DNA of 64,000 nucleotides from Gordonia iterans (GCF_002993285.1 NZ_CP027433.1:992001-1056000), one strand, 5' to 3'; numbered from the stretch's first letter, positions 46,413 through 54,987 are shown. Numbers and translations are program-made. Notes: generated from the letters alone by a model not told the origin.

Positions 46413-47273
46413 TCAGCGCAGGCGCAGCCGTACGACGTCCCCGGCGATCAGCTGCGCGGCGCGGTCGACGGATTCGGCGGTGAGCACCGCGGCCACCGGA
46501 TAGCCGCCGGTCACCGGGTGATCGGCCAGGAACAGCGCCGGCTGGCCGCTGGGTGGGATCTGCACCGCCCCGAGCGGGACGCCCTCCGAAGGCTGCGGCC
46601 CGAGTCCGGCGCGATGCTCGAGAACCCCGTCGACCGGGTCCAGCCGCACCCCGATCCGATTGCTGGCCGGATGCACCGTGAATCGGGTCCGAGACAGGGC
46701 CGCGGGGTCGGCCAGATCGCCGTATCGGGGGCCTCGGCGCACGACGAGTTCGTGCTCGCGCGACGGCGGCGGGGGACCCGGTGCGACGGTCGCGTGAGGC
46801 CACTGGAGAGCGGCCTCGCCGATGTGCAATTCATCACTCCGCTGTAACGGTGCGGGGCCCAGTCCCGACAGGGTGTCGGTGGCCGCCGAGCCGAGCGTCG
46901 ACGGCGCCCGGAACCCGCCCCGGGCGGCCACGTAGTTGCGGCAGCCGCGGGTCGGCGCGAGCACTTCGATCAGTGCGCCGTCGCGCACCGCGAAGGTCGC
47001 GTGACTTCCGACACCGCGGCCGTCCACGAGCACCTGTGTCGGAGGTCCGGTCACCGCCATCACCAACGCGCCCCGCGTGCGAGCCGACCACCCGCCGAGC
47101 GTCGTCTCGATCGCGACGGCCGACTCGGGATTGCCGACCAGACGATTGGCCTGACGCAGCGCGCCCAGATCGGCGGCGCCCGAGCGCGGGACGCCGAGAT
47201 GTGCGTAGCCCGGCCGGCCGAGGTCCTGGAAGGTGGCCAGCGGTCCGGGGGAGACGACGGTCAGTCCGCGCAT
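46413..47273 (-). CDS. pxpC: 5-oxoprolinase subunit C (biotin-dependent carboxyltransferase family)
   Basis: 286 residues from ATG 47273, overlapping pxpB by 13 nt. Family signs are the opening LTVVSPGPLATFQDLGRPGYAHLGVPRSGAAD, then NYVAARGGF, and the end HPVTGGYPVAAVLTAESVDRAAQLIAGDVVRLR. With PxpB and PxpA it forms the ATP-dependent bacterial 5-oxoprolinase that opens the cyclic, toxic 5-oxoproline to glutamate. The pxpA gene is not in this window. Confidence 0.92.
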   Translation of the reverse strand: MRGLTVVSPGPLATFQDLGRPGYAHLGVPRSGAADLGALRQANRLVGNPESAVAIETTLGGWSARTRGALVMAVTGPPTQVLVDGRGVGSHATFAVRDGALIEVLAPTRGCRNYVAARGGFRAPSTLGSAATDTLSGLGPAPLQRSDELHIGEAALQWPHATVAPGPPPPSREHELVVRRGPRYGDLADPAALSRTRFTVHPASNRIGVRLDPVDGVLEHRAGLGPQPSEGVPLGAVQIPPSGQPALFLADHPVTGGYPVAAVLTAESVDRAAQLIAGDVVRLRLR

Positions 47274-47926
47274 GTGAATCTCACCGTGGCGCCGGCGGAC
47301 AGGAGTGCCGGAGGATCGGCCTTCAGATTCCACACCGGAATGTCTGTGTGCCCCAACAGAAACCATCCTCCGGGGCTGGTCCGGGGGTAGATCGCGCTGT
47401 AGCCCGCGGCCGCCGCGACCGACCCCGCGGGCACCGCGGGCCGGGACTGCTCGCGTCGGCTCAGGGCGGCGAAGACCGACCGTGCATCCGGCGGCGATCC
47501 GGGTCCGGGAACCAGGTATCCGAAGCCCGGCGCGAAGCCCATGAACTGCACCCGCCAGCGCACCGCGCGGTGGGCGGCGATCACCGCCTCGCGGCTCGTT
47601 CCGGCGCGCTCGGCCACGGCGTCGAGATCCTCGCCGTCGTACGTCACCGGCACGACGATCTCACCGGATTCGACGTCCGCCGGAGCGACGTCTCCGATGC
47701 GTGCCGACCGCAGTGCGCGGCGTACGCCGAGGCGGTCGATTCCGCGCCCGGGGGAGGTTTCCACGAGGACGGTGAAGGCCGTCGGAACCGCTTCTGCGAT
47801 GTCCAGAATCCCGGCTTCGGCGGCGGCGCGGAGAGCGCGCGCGGCATGCGCCGCGGCGGCGGCCGGATCGGCCTCGCCGGAGAAATCGAGCAGGACCGCG
47901 TCGTCGCCCGCGGGGAGCTCTCGCAT
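47261..47926 (-). CDS. pxpB: 5-oxoprolinase subunit B (KipI family)
   Basis: 221 residues. The family is shown by the opening GDDAVLLDF, VPVTYDGEDLDAVAERAGTS, the strongly conserved RVQFMGFAPGFGYLVP and GGWFLLGHTDIPVW. Partner of PxpC, with which it overlaps. The ATG at 47926 is 6 nt after TACGTT on the minus strand, which predicts a leaderless transcript. The operon is divergent from the citrate synthase gene. Confidence 0.92.
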   Translation of the reverse strand: MRELPAGDDAVLLDFSGEADPAAAAAHAARALRAAAEAGILDIAEAVPTAFTVLVETSPGRGIDRLGVRRALRSARIGDVAPADVESGEIVVPVTYDGEDLDAVAERAGTSREAVIAAHRAVRWRVQFMGFAPGFGYLVPGPGSPPDARSVFAALSRREQSRPAVPAGSVAAAAGYSAIYPRTSPGGWFLLGHTDIPVWNLKADPPALLSAGATVRFTCAD

Positions 47927-48077
47927 GACATCAACGTACCGCCTGTGGGTAAGCTGAGCGCACGGCGAGAGCAGCCTGCGAAGCAGCCGAGCAGACCCTC
48001 GGTTGTACCGCCTGAGCGTCAGGCGACTAGCTTGTTACCCAACAATCTGGTCAGACCGCGAGTTTTAAGGGGTTTGT

Positions 48078-49388
48078 GTGTCCGCGGAGAATTCAACGAC
48101 CGATCAGCCGACCGGTACCTTCACCTATCCTGGCGGGTCCATCGATCTGCCGATCCTGAAGGCCACCGATGGCAGCGACTCGGTCGCGCTGGGCCCGTTC
48201 CTCTCGAAGACGGGTCTGACCACCTTCGACGGTGGTTTCGTCAACACCGCGGCGACCAAATCGGAGATCACCTACATCGACGGCGACGCGGGCATCCTGC
48301 GTTACCGGGGCATCCCGATCGACCAGCTGGCCGCGAAGTCGACCTTCATCGAGGTCAGCTACCTCCTCATCTACGGCGAGCTGCCGAGCCCCACCGAGCT
48401 CGAGATCTTCACCGACAAGATCCGCCGCCACACCCTGCTGCACGAGGACCTCAAGCGGTTCTTCGACGGCTTCCCCCGCAACGCCCACCCGATGCCGGTG
48501 GTGTCGAGCGCGGCCAACGCCCTGTCGGCGTACTACCCGGACTCGCTGGACCCCAAGGACGAGGATCAGGTCGAGCTCTCGACGATCCGCCTGCTGGCCA
48601 AGCTGCCGACCATCGCGGCCTATGCGTACAAGAAGTCGGTCGGTCAGCCGTTCCTGTACCCGGACAACGCGTACGGCCTGGTGGAGAACTTCCTGCGAAT
48701 GACCTTCGGGTTCCCGGCCGAGCCCTACGAGGTGAACCCGGAGATCGCCAAGGCGCTGGACATGCTGTTCATCCTGCACGCCGATCACGAGCAGAACTGT
48801 TCGACGTCCACGGTGCGTCTGGTCGGGTCGTCGCAGGCCAACCTGTTCACCTCGGTCTCGGCCGGCATCAACGCACTGTGGGGCCCGCTGCACGGCGGCG
48901 CCAACCAGGCGGTGCTGGAGATGCTCGAAGGCATCCGGGATTCGGGCGGCGACACCGCGGCCTTCATGAGCAAGGTCAAGAACAAGGAAGACGGCGTGAA
49001 GCTGATGGGCTTCGGGCACCGCGTCTACAAGAATTACGATCCGCGTGCGGCCATCGTCAAGGAGACCGCCGACAAGATCCTGGCGTCGCTGGGCGTGCAG
49101 GACGAGCTCCTCGACATCGCCAAGGGGCTGGAAGAGGTCGCCCTCAACGACGACTACTTCATCGAGCGCAAGCTTTACCCGAACGTCGACTTCTACACCG
49201 GCGTGATCTACCGGGCGATGGGCTTCCCGACCCGCATGTTCACCGTGCTGTTCGCGCTCGGCCGGCTCCCCGGCTGGATCGCGCACTGGCGCGAGATGCA
49301 CGCCGATCCGGCCACCAAGATCGGCCGTCCGCGCCAGCTGTACACCGGATACACCGAGCGGGACTACATCCCGATGGAGGATCGCTGA
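48078..49388 (+). CDS. gltA: Citrate synthase (type II, GltA2-like)
   Basis: 436 residues from GTG 48078, AAGGGG upstream. It condenses oxaloacetate and acetyl-CoA to start the TCA cycle. Active-site segments are HADHEQNCSTSTVRLVGSS (His), WGPLHGGANQAVL (His) and KLMGFGHRVYKNYDPRA, with the catalytic Asp in ERKLYPNVDFYTGVIYRAMG. Length and the N-terminal beta-domain DGDAGILRYRGIPID mark the hexameric type. The FKBP gene follows 2 nt later. Confidence 0.98.
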   Translation: MSAENSTTDQPTGTFTYPGGSIDLPILKATDGSDSVALGPFLSKTGLTTFDGGFVNTAATKSEITYIDGDAGILRYRGIPIDQLAAKSTFIEVSYLLIYGELPSPTELEIFTDKIRRHTLLHEDLKRFFDGFPRNAHPMPVVSSAANALSAYYPDSLDPKDEDQVELSTIRLLAKLPTIAAYAYKKSVGQPFLYPDNAYGLVENFLRMTFGFPAEPYEVNPEIAKALDMLFILHADHEQNCSTSTVRLVGSSQANLFTSVSAGINALWGPLHGGANQAVLEMLEGIRDSGGDTAAFMSKVKNKEDGVKLMGFGHRVYKNYDPRAAIVKETADKILASLGVQDELLDIAKGLEEVALNDDYFIERKLYPNVDFYTGVIYRAMGFPTRMFTVLFALGRLPGWIAHWREMHADPATKIGRPRQLYTGYTERDYIPMEDR

Positions 49389-49390
49389 CC

Positions 49391-49750
49391 ATGAGCGCCA
49401 AGCCCGAAGTCGAATTCCCCGAGGGGCCGGCCCCCACCGAGCTGCAGATCACCGATCTGATCATCGGTGACGGCGCCGAAGCCGTGCCCGGCGGCATGGT
49501 CGACGTCCACTACGTCGGCGTCGAGTACGACACCGGTGAGGAGTTCGACTCGTCGTGGGACCGCGGCCAGAGCGCGAACTTCCCGCTGGGCGCGCTCATC
49601 CAGGGCTGGCAGGAGGGCATCCCGGGCATGAAGGTCGGCGGTCGCCGCCGCCTGGTGGTCCCGCCGGAGCTGGCCTACGGCCCGGCCGGCGGCGGACACC
49701 GCCTCTCGGGCAAGACGCTGATCTTCGTGATCGACCTGCTCGGCGCCTGA
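49391..49750 (+). CDS. FKBP-type peptidyl-prolyl isomerase
   Basis: 119 residues from ATG 49391. The FKBP core shows VDVHYVGVEYDTGEEFDSSWDRGQ, FPLGALIQGWQEGIPGMKVGGRRRLVVPPELAYGP and LIFVIDLLG, with the Tyr, Asp, Trp and Phe residues of the active pocket. It should speed cis-trans isomerisation of prolyl bonds in cytoplasmic proteins. It follows gltA by 2 nt, an arrangement also common in corynebacteria, and is followed by a strong terminator. Confidence 0.96.
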   Translation: MSAKPEVEFPEGPAPTELQITDLIIGDGAEAVPGGMVDVHYVGVEYDTGEEFDSSWDRGQSANFPLGALIQGWQEGIPGMKVGGRRRLVVPPELAYGPAGGGHRLSGKTLIFVIDLLGA

Positions 49751-49777
49751 GGCCTCGATACGGCCACCAAGCTTCAC

Positions 49778-49814
49778 AAGGGCGGCGCACTCACTTTTCG
49801 AGTGCGCCGCCCTT
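49778..49814 (+). terminator. Strong hairpin after gltA-fkbP
   Basis: AAGGGCGGCGCACTC (49778-49792) pairs perfectly with GAGTGCGCCGCCCTT (49800-49814) across a 7-nt loop that contains TTTT. It ends the citrate synthase operon and its 3' arm runs straight into the repeat array. Confidence 0.85.
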
Positions 49815-50049
49815 GAGCCTTCCCGCCCCTTGAGCTCTCGTAAGCCCCTTGAGCTCGTCGAAAGGCCCTTGAGTTCTCGTAAGCCCCTTGAGTTCTCGTA
49901 AGCCCCTTGAGCTCGTCGAAAGGTGACCAGCGTGGTGGCGTCCTTCGCCCCCTCGAGGCGGTCCCTTCGCTCCTTGAGCTTGTCGAAAGGTCTTGAACTC
50001 GTCGAAAGGCCCTTGAGCTCGTCGAAAGCCCCTTGAGCTTGTCGAAAGG
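49811..50049. repeat. REP-like repeat cluster (CCTTGAGC..GTCGAAAGG), ~10 copies
   Basis: Copies of CCTTGAGCTCGTCGAAAGG and CCTTGAGCTTGTCGAAAGG alternate with a variant in which GTCGAAAGG is replaced by TCGTAAGCC. They fill the 240 nt between the gltA-fkbP terminator and the stop of the ABC permease, so they again lie between convergent genes. Each unit is a short imperfect palindrome. A non-repetitive island (49925-49965) interrupts the row. No coding potential. Confidence 0.88.
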
Positions 50050-51234
50050 TCAGCCCCGGCCGGTCAGCATCCCCGCCACCTCGGACCAGCTGGTCCGGGT
50101 GCCCGTGCGCAGCACCGAGCGGCTGTAGATCCGCGAGCTGGCCCAGATCGCGGCGGCGCACACGACGATCATCACCGCGAAGGTGCCGATCACCTGCAGC
50201 GCCGTGGTGTCCCCTGTGGCGATGCGGATCGGCATGAGCACCGCGCTGAACGGCGGAATCCAGCTGAGCACCTGCATCCACGTGGAGTCCAGCGCCTGGA
50301 TTCCGAACATCCCCGCGTACAGGACGCCGAGGGCGAGGAAGGTCAGCGGGGTGGACGCGCCGTTCAGCTCTTCCTGGCGGCTGACCATCGCGCCGACCGC
50401 CGCGTACAGCGCCGCGAAGAACAGGAAGCCGAGCAGGAACCAGGCGATCACCGCAGCGAACATCGCCGTCGCCGTGCCGGTGACCGTCAGCAGTCCGGTC
50501 GCGGTGCCGGCGACCAGCGCGGTGGCGCCCAGCAACACCACCTGGCCCAGCGAGATCGCCCCGATCCCCAGGATCTTGCCCCACAACAGCTGCAGCGGCC
50601 GCACCGACGAGAGCAGGATCTCGACGATCCGCGAGGTCTTCTCCTCCACGACGCCCACGGCCACCATCACGCCGCCGGTCATCACCGCCATCATCAGCAG
50701 GATCGAGCCGATCAGGGCGATCGAGATGCGCTGTCCCACGTCGGGTTCTTCCGGATTGATCTGCTCGGTGACGATCGACGCGGACGGGAGGTCGGTGACG
50801 GCGACCCCTCGTTCGGCGAGTGACGTCGCGAGCTGGTACTGCGCCAGCCCGCTGCGCAGCACACCGTCGAGCGTGCTGCCGGTCCCGGACTCGGAGAGGA
50901 TTGTGTACCGGTGATCGGGTCCTACGAGCACCACGGCGTCGAGGTCGTCGTCGTCGACCTTCTGCCGTGCGGCGGTCGCGTCGGGAACGGTCTCGACGGT
51001 GACGCGGGAGTCGGCGATCTCCCCGGACCGGGTGAGGGTCTGCGTGAGCGCGGAATCGCCGCCCACGACGCCGATCCGGTCGGAGCTCTCGCGGCCGGCG
51101 AAGAACGACCAGACCACCGCGCCGACGACGATGGCGGCGACCATCAGGACGGTGCTGATCACGAACGAGCGTTCCTTGGCGCGGGTGGAGATCTCGCGCC
51201 CGGCGATGATCATGATGTTCTCGGAAGATCTCAT
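50050..51234 (-). CDS. ABC-2 type exporter permease
   Basis: 394 residues. An N-terminal transmembrane helix (about 22-44), a large extracytoplasmic domain (about 45-180, with DRIGVVGGDSALTQTL) and five to six C-terminal helices give the NatB/ABC-2 permease topology. The motif GVVEEKTSRIVEILLSSVRPLQLLWGKILG is the conserved gating segment before the helices. It pairs with the ATPase encoded immediately upstream on the same strand. Related systems export sodium or toxic compounds; the substrate is not known. Confidence 0.9.
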   Translation of the reverse strand: MRSSENIMIIAGREISTRAKERSFVISTVLMVAAIVVGAVVWSFFAGRESSDRIGVVGGDSALTQTLTRSGEIADSRVTVETVPDATAARQKVDDDDLDAVVLVGPDHRYTILSESGTGSTLDGVLRSGLAQYQLATSLAERGVAVTDLPSASIVTEQINPEEPDVGQRISIALIGSILLMMAVMTGGVMVAVGVVEEKTSRIVEILLSSVRPLQLLWGKILGIGAISLGQVVLLGATALVAGTATGLLTVTGTATAMFAAVIAWFLLGFLFFAALYAAVGAMVSRQEELNGASTPLTFLALGVLYAGMFGIQALDSTWMQVLSWIPPFSAVLMPIRIATGDTTALQVIGTFAVMIVVCAAAIWASSRIYSRSVLRTGTRTSWSEVAGMLTGRG

Positions 51235-51235
51235 G

Positions 51236-52126
51236 TCACACCAGCTCTCGGAAGAGGTCGGTCAGGGAAGGCGCTGTGGCGGCGAAGCGGTGTACGGGAC
51301 CGTGGGCGAGGGCCGCGGCGAGGACTGCCTGATCGTCGGCGTCCGCCTCGAGTCGCAGTCGCGTCGATTCGGGCGAGTACTCGGCGTGCACCACGCCGGG
51401 CACCCCGTCCGCCCACCTCGAGCCCGGATCGGGACCGGTCACCTCCAGGACCGTGCCGTCGGCGCTGCGCAGCTCGTCGACGCTGCCGAGCGCGGTCATC
51501 CGGCCGGCGGAGATGATCCCGACGCGGTCGCACAGGCGCTCGACGAGTTCGAGCTGGTGGGACGAGAAGAGGATCGGAACTCCCTGGGCGGCTTTGTCTT
51601 TCAGAACGTCGCTCATCACGTCGACGGCCACGGGGTCGAGTCCGGAGAAGGGTTCGTCGAGCACCAGGACATCCGGATCGTGGACCAGTGCGGCGGCGAG
51701 CTGGACGCGCTGCTGATTGCCGAGGGAGAGGTCGGCGACGTTGTCGTCGTACCGTGCCTCGATCCCCAGACGCTGCGTCCAGGCCCGGGCGGAGGCTTCG
51801 GCCTCGTCCTTGGCCATACCGTGCAAGCGTGCCAGGTACGCGAGCTGGCGGTCGACCTTCATCTTCGGATAGAGGCCGCGCTCCTCGGGCATGTAGCCGA
51901 TGCGCCGGCGCCGGTCGAAGTCGATCGGGGCGTCGCCGAGGCGCACCTCGCCGGCGTCCGCGGACAGGACGCCGAGGATGATCCGCATGGTGGTCGACTT
52001 GCCTGCGCCGTTGCTGCCGACGAAGCCGAAGATCTCCCCGGGGCCGACGGAGAAGCTGACGTCGTCGAGGGCGCGCAAGGTTCCGTAATTCTTCTGTAAG
52101 TGCTGGACGTGCAGTGCCTGTGGCAT
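51236..52126 (-). CDS. ABC exporter ATP-binding protein
   Basis: 296 residues. Walker A FVGSNGAGKSTTMRI, Q-loop region GYMPEERGLYPKM, signature LSLGNQQRVQLA (variant of LSGGQ), Walker B DPDVLVLDEPFSGLDP and the switch His in LFSSHQLE. The C-terminal extension after residue 220 is typical of NatA/drug-exporter subfamilies. Cytoplasmic partner of the downstream permease, 1 nt apart. Fourth step back in the operon is an XRE regulator. Confidence 0.93.
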   Translation of the reverse strand: MPQALHVQHLQKNYGTLRALDDVSFSVGPGEIFGFVGSNGAGKSTTMRIILGVLSADAGEVRLGDAPIDFDRRRRIGYMPEERGLYPKMKVDRQLAYLARLHGMAKDEAEASARAWTQRLGIEARYDDNVADLSLGNQQRVQLAAALVHDPDVLVLDEPFSGLDPVAVDVMSDVLKDKAAQGVPILFSSHQLELVERLCDRVGIISAGRMTALGSVDELRSADGTVLEVTGPDPGSRWADGVPGVVHAEYSPESTRLRLEADADDQAVLAAALAHGPVHRFAATAPSLTDLFRELV

Positions 52127-52185
52127 GGGGTGCTCCTTGAGGGGAAGGGGCGGGTGTCGGGGTCTGCATCAGGTGGGTGGGCGGA

Positions 52186-52749
52186 TCACTCCTCGTCGTC
52201 GGGGTCGTCGGACATCCACCACGAGAGCAGGATGTCCGGGAGACAGGCGACGGCCAGCGTCCCGGAGATCATCAGCCAGGCGAGGGCAGCCATCGTCTGG
52301 CCGGCGATCCAGTCGCGGAAGCTGAGTCCGATGGTGATCGCGTACACCGTCAGCATCAGGGGGACGAAGAGCATGAACGCCAGGGAGCGTGCGGCGTTCC
52401 GCTGCGTGAGCTGCAGCTCGTCGAGGGCGTTCGCGGGTGCATCGGAGAACGCGCCGGACAGGATCCTGAGCAGCGTGAAGAAGACGATCGACCCGACGAT
52501 GCCTACGAGGAAGGGGATCCACGTCGCGGTGATGAACCAGAACGAGGCGACGGATGCACAGGTCGCGAGCAGCAGGGTGAGCACGAGGCCGACCACGAGG
52601 GTCCGCCGCGTGCGCCTGGTGCGCAAGCCCGGCAGTACGGACCGGAGTTGTTCGGCGCGGTGCTCGTACTTGCGGGCTCGGCGGTCGTTGTAGCGCAGCA
52701 ACCAGTCGGGGACGTTGCTTTCCGGGACGGCCAGATTCGGGTCGGGCAT
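52186..52749 (-). CDS. Membrane protein in XRE-ABC operon
   Basis: 187 residues from ATG 52749. A basic cytosolic N terminus (LLRYNDRRARKYEHRAEQL) is followed by four hydrophobic helices arranged as two hairpins (about 55-100 and 130-175) and an acidic end SDDPDDEE. It is the second gene of the operon, between the regulator and the ABC genes. No family is recognised; it may be a sensor or accessory subunit of the exporter (inference). Confidence 0.7.
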   Translation of the reverse strand: MPDPNLAVPESNVPDWLLRYNDRRARKYEHRAEQLRSVLPGLRTRRTRRTLVVGLVLTLLLATCASVASFWFITATWIPFLVGIVGSIVFFTLLRILSGAFSDAPANALDELQLTQRNAARSLAFMLFVPLMLTVYAITIGLSFRDWIAGQTMAALAWLMISGTLAVACLPDILLSWWMSDDPDDEE

Positions 52750-52769
52750 CGGGCTTCCTTTCGGCTGGC

Positions 52770-53039
52770 TCACGACGAGGGCTTTCCGTAGAGCTCGGTG
52801 GACATCGCGGTGAACGGGGTCCGGGAGAAGACGGCCTCGACGGGCAGTTCGAAGACGGCGCAGATCCGGAACGCCAGATCCAGGCTGGGGTAGTAGTCGC
52901 CGCGTTCGAGCGCGCCGACCGACTGGACGTTCACTTCGATCAGCTTGGCGAGCTGTGCGCGTGACAGTCCCCGCTCGGCGCGCAAGACGGCGAGTCGGTT
53001 GTAGATGGGCTGCTTCTCGCCCTGTCGCACTGGACTCAC
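52770..53039 (-). CDS. XRE-family HTH regulator
   Basis: 89 residues from GTG 53039. The helix-turn-helix reads NRLAVLRAERGLSRAQLAKLIEVNVQSVGALERGDYYPSLDLAFRICAVF, a compact XRE fold like those paired with membrane DUF proteins. The GTG is 7 nt after a -10 box, so the transcript is probably leaderless. It heads the operon with the membrane protein and ABC exporter and likely represses its own promoter through the palindrome there. Confidence 0.88.
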   Translation of the reverse strand: MSPVRQGEKQPIYNRLAVLRAERGLSRAQLAKLIEVNVQSVGALERGDYYPSLDLAFRICAVFELPVEAVFSRTPFTAMSTELYGKPSS

Positions 53040-53046
53040 ACGACAA

Positions 53047-53075
53047 AGTGTTGTGAAAACACAACAACATGTCAA
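53047..53075 (-). promoter_or_regulatory. Promoter and operator of the XRE-ABC operon
   Basis: On the minus strand a perfect -35 TTGACA (53070-53075) and a -10 AACACT (53047-53052) are 17 bp apart. Between them lies GTTGTG-N4-CACAAC (53050-53065), a perfect palindrome that fills most of the spacer. The start codon follows 7 nt after the -10, so no leader is left for a ribosome-binding site. Confidence 0.75.
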
Positions 53076-53125
53076 GTGTTCCGGCTGAACCCGACACCTC
53101 GATCCGGTGCTAGTACGCTGCTCCC

Positions 53126-53857
53126 ATGATCGTGAGCAGCACCACGGGGGCCGTGGTCACCATCGAACTGGCCCGCCCGGAGAAGCGGAACGCCCTCAAT
53201 CATCAGATGGTCGACGACCTCTCGGCGGCGTTCACCGCGGCCGCCGAGGCCGGCGCCCGCGCCATCGTGCTCACCGGTCGGGGTGACGTCTTCAGTGCCG
53301 GTGCGGACCTGTCCGGGCCGGTCTACGAGAAGGGCTTCCTGGACAAGCTGATCGCGCTCAACGCGCAGATCGAGTCGACGCCGGTGCCGGTGATCGCCGC
53401 ACTCAACGGCGCCGCTCTCGGCGCGGGCCTGCAGCTCTCCGTGGCTGCGGACCTCCGCGTGATGGCGCCGAGTGCGCTCGCCGGGATCCCCGCCGCGAAG
53501 ATCGGCGTCGCCGTCGACGAGTGGACCATCCGCCGGCTGGTCTCCCTGGTCGGTGCGGGTCAGGCCGCCGGGATGCTGTTCGGGTGTGAGCCGCTGACCG
53601 CCGATCGTGCGCACGACCTCGGCTACGCCAACCGCATCGGCGACCTGACCGACGCGCAGCACTGGGCCGCGCAGATCGCCGAGCTCGCGCCGCTCACGCT
53701 GCGGCACTACAAGCTGGTGCTCAACGGCGACGGCGCCCGCGACGAGGCGCCCGCCGACCGGATCGCCGCCATGCTGGCCGCGTGGCAGAGCGAGGACGTG
53801 CAGGAGGCGAGGGCCGCGCGCGCCGAGCGGCGCGCCCCGGTGTTCCAGGGGCGCTGA
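53126..53857 (+). CDS. Enoyl-CoA hydratase/isomerase family protein
   Basis: 243 residues from ATG 53126, 6 nt after TACGCT. The crotonase fold is shown by VTIELARPEKRNALNHQMVDDL, the first oxyanion segment GRGDVFSAGADLSG and the second AALNGAALGAGLQLSVAADLRVM. At the two catalytic places the common Glu pair is not clear: KIGVAVDEWTI has Asp-Glu shifted. This resembles mycobacterial EchA6-type proteins, some of which bind acyl-CoA without hydrating it. Role in fatty-acid or mycolate metabolism is inferred. Confidence 0.88.
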   Translation: MIVSSTTGAVVTIELARPEKRNALNHQMVDDLSAAFTAAAEAGARAIVLTGRGDVFSAGADLSGPVYEKGFLDKLIALNAQIESTPVPVIAALNGAALGAGLQLSVAADLRVMAPSALAGIPAAKIGVAVDEWTIRRLVSLVGAGQAAGMLFGCEPLTADRAHDLGYANRIGDLTDAQHWAAQIAELAPLTLRHYKLVLNGDGARDEAPADRIAAMLAAWQSEDVQEARAARAERRAPVFQGR

Positions 53858-53878
53858 CACTCTCGTACGTCCTCGTAC

Positions 53879-53944
53879 GTCGCGGATCTCGTCGCTGCCC
53901 GACAAGATCCGCGACACGGGTCAGCGAGCGATCAGATCCGCGAC
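53879..53944. repeat. Left flanking repeat of nuclease cassette B
   Basis: Arm GTCGCGGATCTCGTCG (53879-53894), 5-nt loop CTGCC, arm CGACAAGATCCGCGAC (53900-53915) form a 16-bp stem with one mismatch. A third copy, CGATCAGATCCGCGAC, lies at 53929-53944. It has the same stem, loop and third-copy design as the cassette A repeats but a different sequence apart from the core GCGGATC/GATCCGC. Confidence 0.88.
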
Positions 53945-53997
53945 GGATCGCCGGGCCGAGATGGAACCAGACGCGCCGCTGGTGCGTCTGATTGGAC

Positions 53998-54912
53998 ATG
54001 GGGACCGCGGATCGCACCAAGCTACGGCGCATTCTCGCCGGACAAGAAGGCATCATCACCTTGCGGCAGACCGCGAGCTGCGGGCTGCACCGGTCGGCGG
54101 TCGCGCGCAGATGTGCCTCGGGCGAGTGGCGGACCGTCGGGCCCGGTGTCTTCCACGCGACCGATCACCGGTTGACGATTCACGCGCGGATTCGCGCCGC
54201 GGTGTGGAGCGCCGGCCGTCGCGCGGTGCTCTGCGGCCCGGCCGCCGCGTTCTGGCGGGGCTATACACGCACCGTCCCGGCGACCATTCACGTGACCGTG
54301 CCTCGCGGGCGCAGTGCCCGGAAACCGTTGTCGCCGACGCTGGGCGACGTGCAGCTCTGGCATCGGAATCTGCACGACGACGATCGCACGGAGGTGCGCA
54401 AGGTCGCGATCACGTCGCCGGCTCTGACTGTGCTCGATGCGGCCGCGCTGCTGGGGATGACGTTCCTGGATCGGGCGCTGCAGGCGAAGAAGGTCACGGT
54501 CGAGGACTTGGTGGCCGCGGACGCGAGGTATCCGGGCAGGCGGGGAGCGCGCGTCGTCGCACCCATGCTCGACGCCGCCGCAGCCGGTGCTCGGTCGCCC
54601 GCGGAACGTCGCGCCCTGGCGATGCTTCTCGGATCGGCCGACCTGCCGCAGTGGCAGCTCAACTACCCGGCGGTGGAACCGTACGAGGTCGACGTCGCCT
54701 TCGTGGCGCACAAGGTGGCGGTGGAGATCGACGGTATGGCCTACCACTCCGATGCCGAGGCGTTTCAGCGTGACCGTGCTCGAGGCAACGCGCTCACCGG
54801 CGCGGGGTGGGTGGTCCTGCATTTCACATGGGCGGACGTCGTCGAACGGCCGGAGCAGACTCTGGCGATCATCCGGTGGCACCTGGCACTCGCCGAGCGG
54901 CACTCCGCCTGA
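53998..54912 (+). CDS. DUF559/Vsr-fold predicted nuclease with AbiEi-like HTH, cassette B
   Basis: 304 residues from ATG 53998 (TTG 53992 in frame). It is a close paralogue of the gene at 43810: IITLRQTASCGLHRSAVARRCASGEW in the HTH region and YEVDVAFVAH (Asp232), AVEIDGMAYHSD (Glu243, Asp245), FQRDRARGNALTGAGW, VLHFTWADV in the nuclease. The two differ most in residues 70-190, which could be the part that recognises the cassette-specific repeats. It is flanked by its own repeats and shares with the paralogue a leader with GGAACC and GGTGCGTC at matching distances. Confidence 0.85.
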   Translation: MGTADRTKLRRILAGQEGIITLRQTASCGLHRSAVARRCASGEWRTVGPGVFHATDHRLTIHARIRAAVWSAGRRAVLCGPAAAFWRGYTRTVPATIHVTVPRGRSARKPLSPTLGDVQLWHRNLHDDDRTEVRKVAITSPALTVLDAAALLGMTFLDRALQAKKVTVEDLVAADARYPGRRGARVVAPMLDAAAAGARSPAERRALAMLLGSADLPQWQLNYPAVEPYEVDVAFVAHKVAVEIDGMAYHSDAEAFQRDRARGNALTGAGWVVLHFTWADVVERPEQTLAIIRWHLALAERHSA

Positions 54913-54919
54913 CGGGCGT

Positions 54920-54987
54920 GTCGCGGATCTTGTCGCTCTCCGGCACGATCCGCGACACGCCGGATCCCGAACGACAGGATCCGCGAC
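54920..54987. repeat. Right flanking repeat of nuclease cassette B
   Basis: It begins 8 nt after the stop codon. Arm GTCGCGGATCTTGTCG (54920-54935), loop CTCTC, arm CGGCACGATCCGCGAC (54941-54956), 15-nt spacer, third copy CGACAGGATCCGCGAC (54972-54987). Direct repeat of the element at 53879-53944. Confidence 0.88.

Noticed and set aside
46781..49750. Long open frame running through pxpB, the gltA promoter and gltA
   Set aside because: It is Arg/Pro-rich shadow sequence except for its last 119 codons, which are the real FKBP gene starting at 49391.
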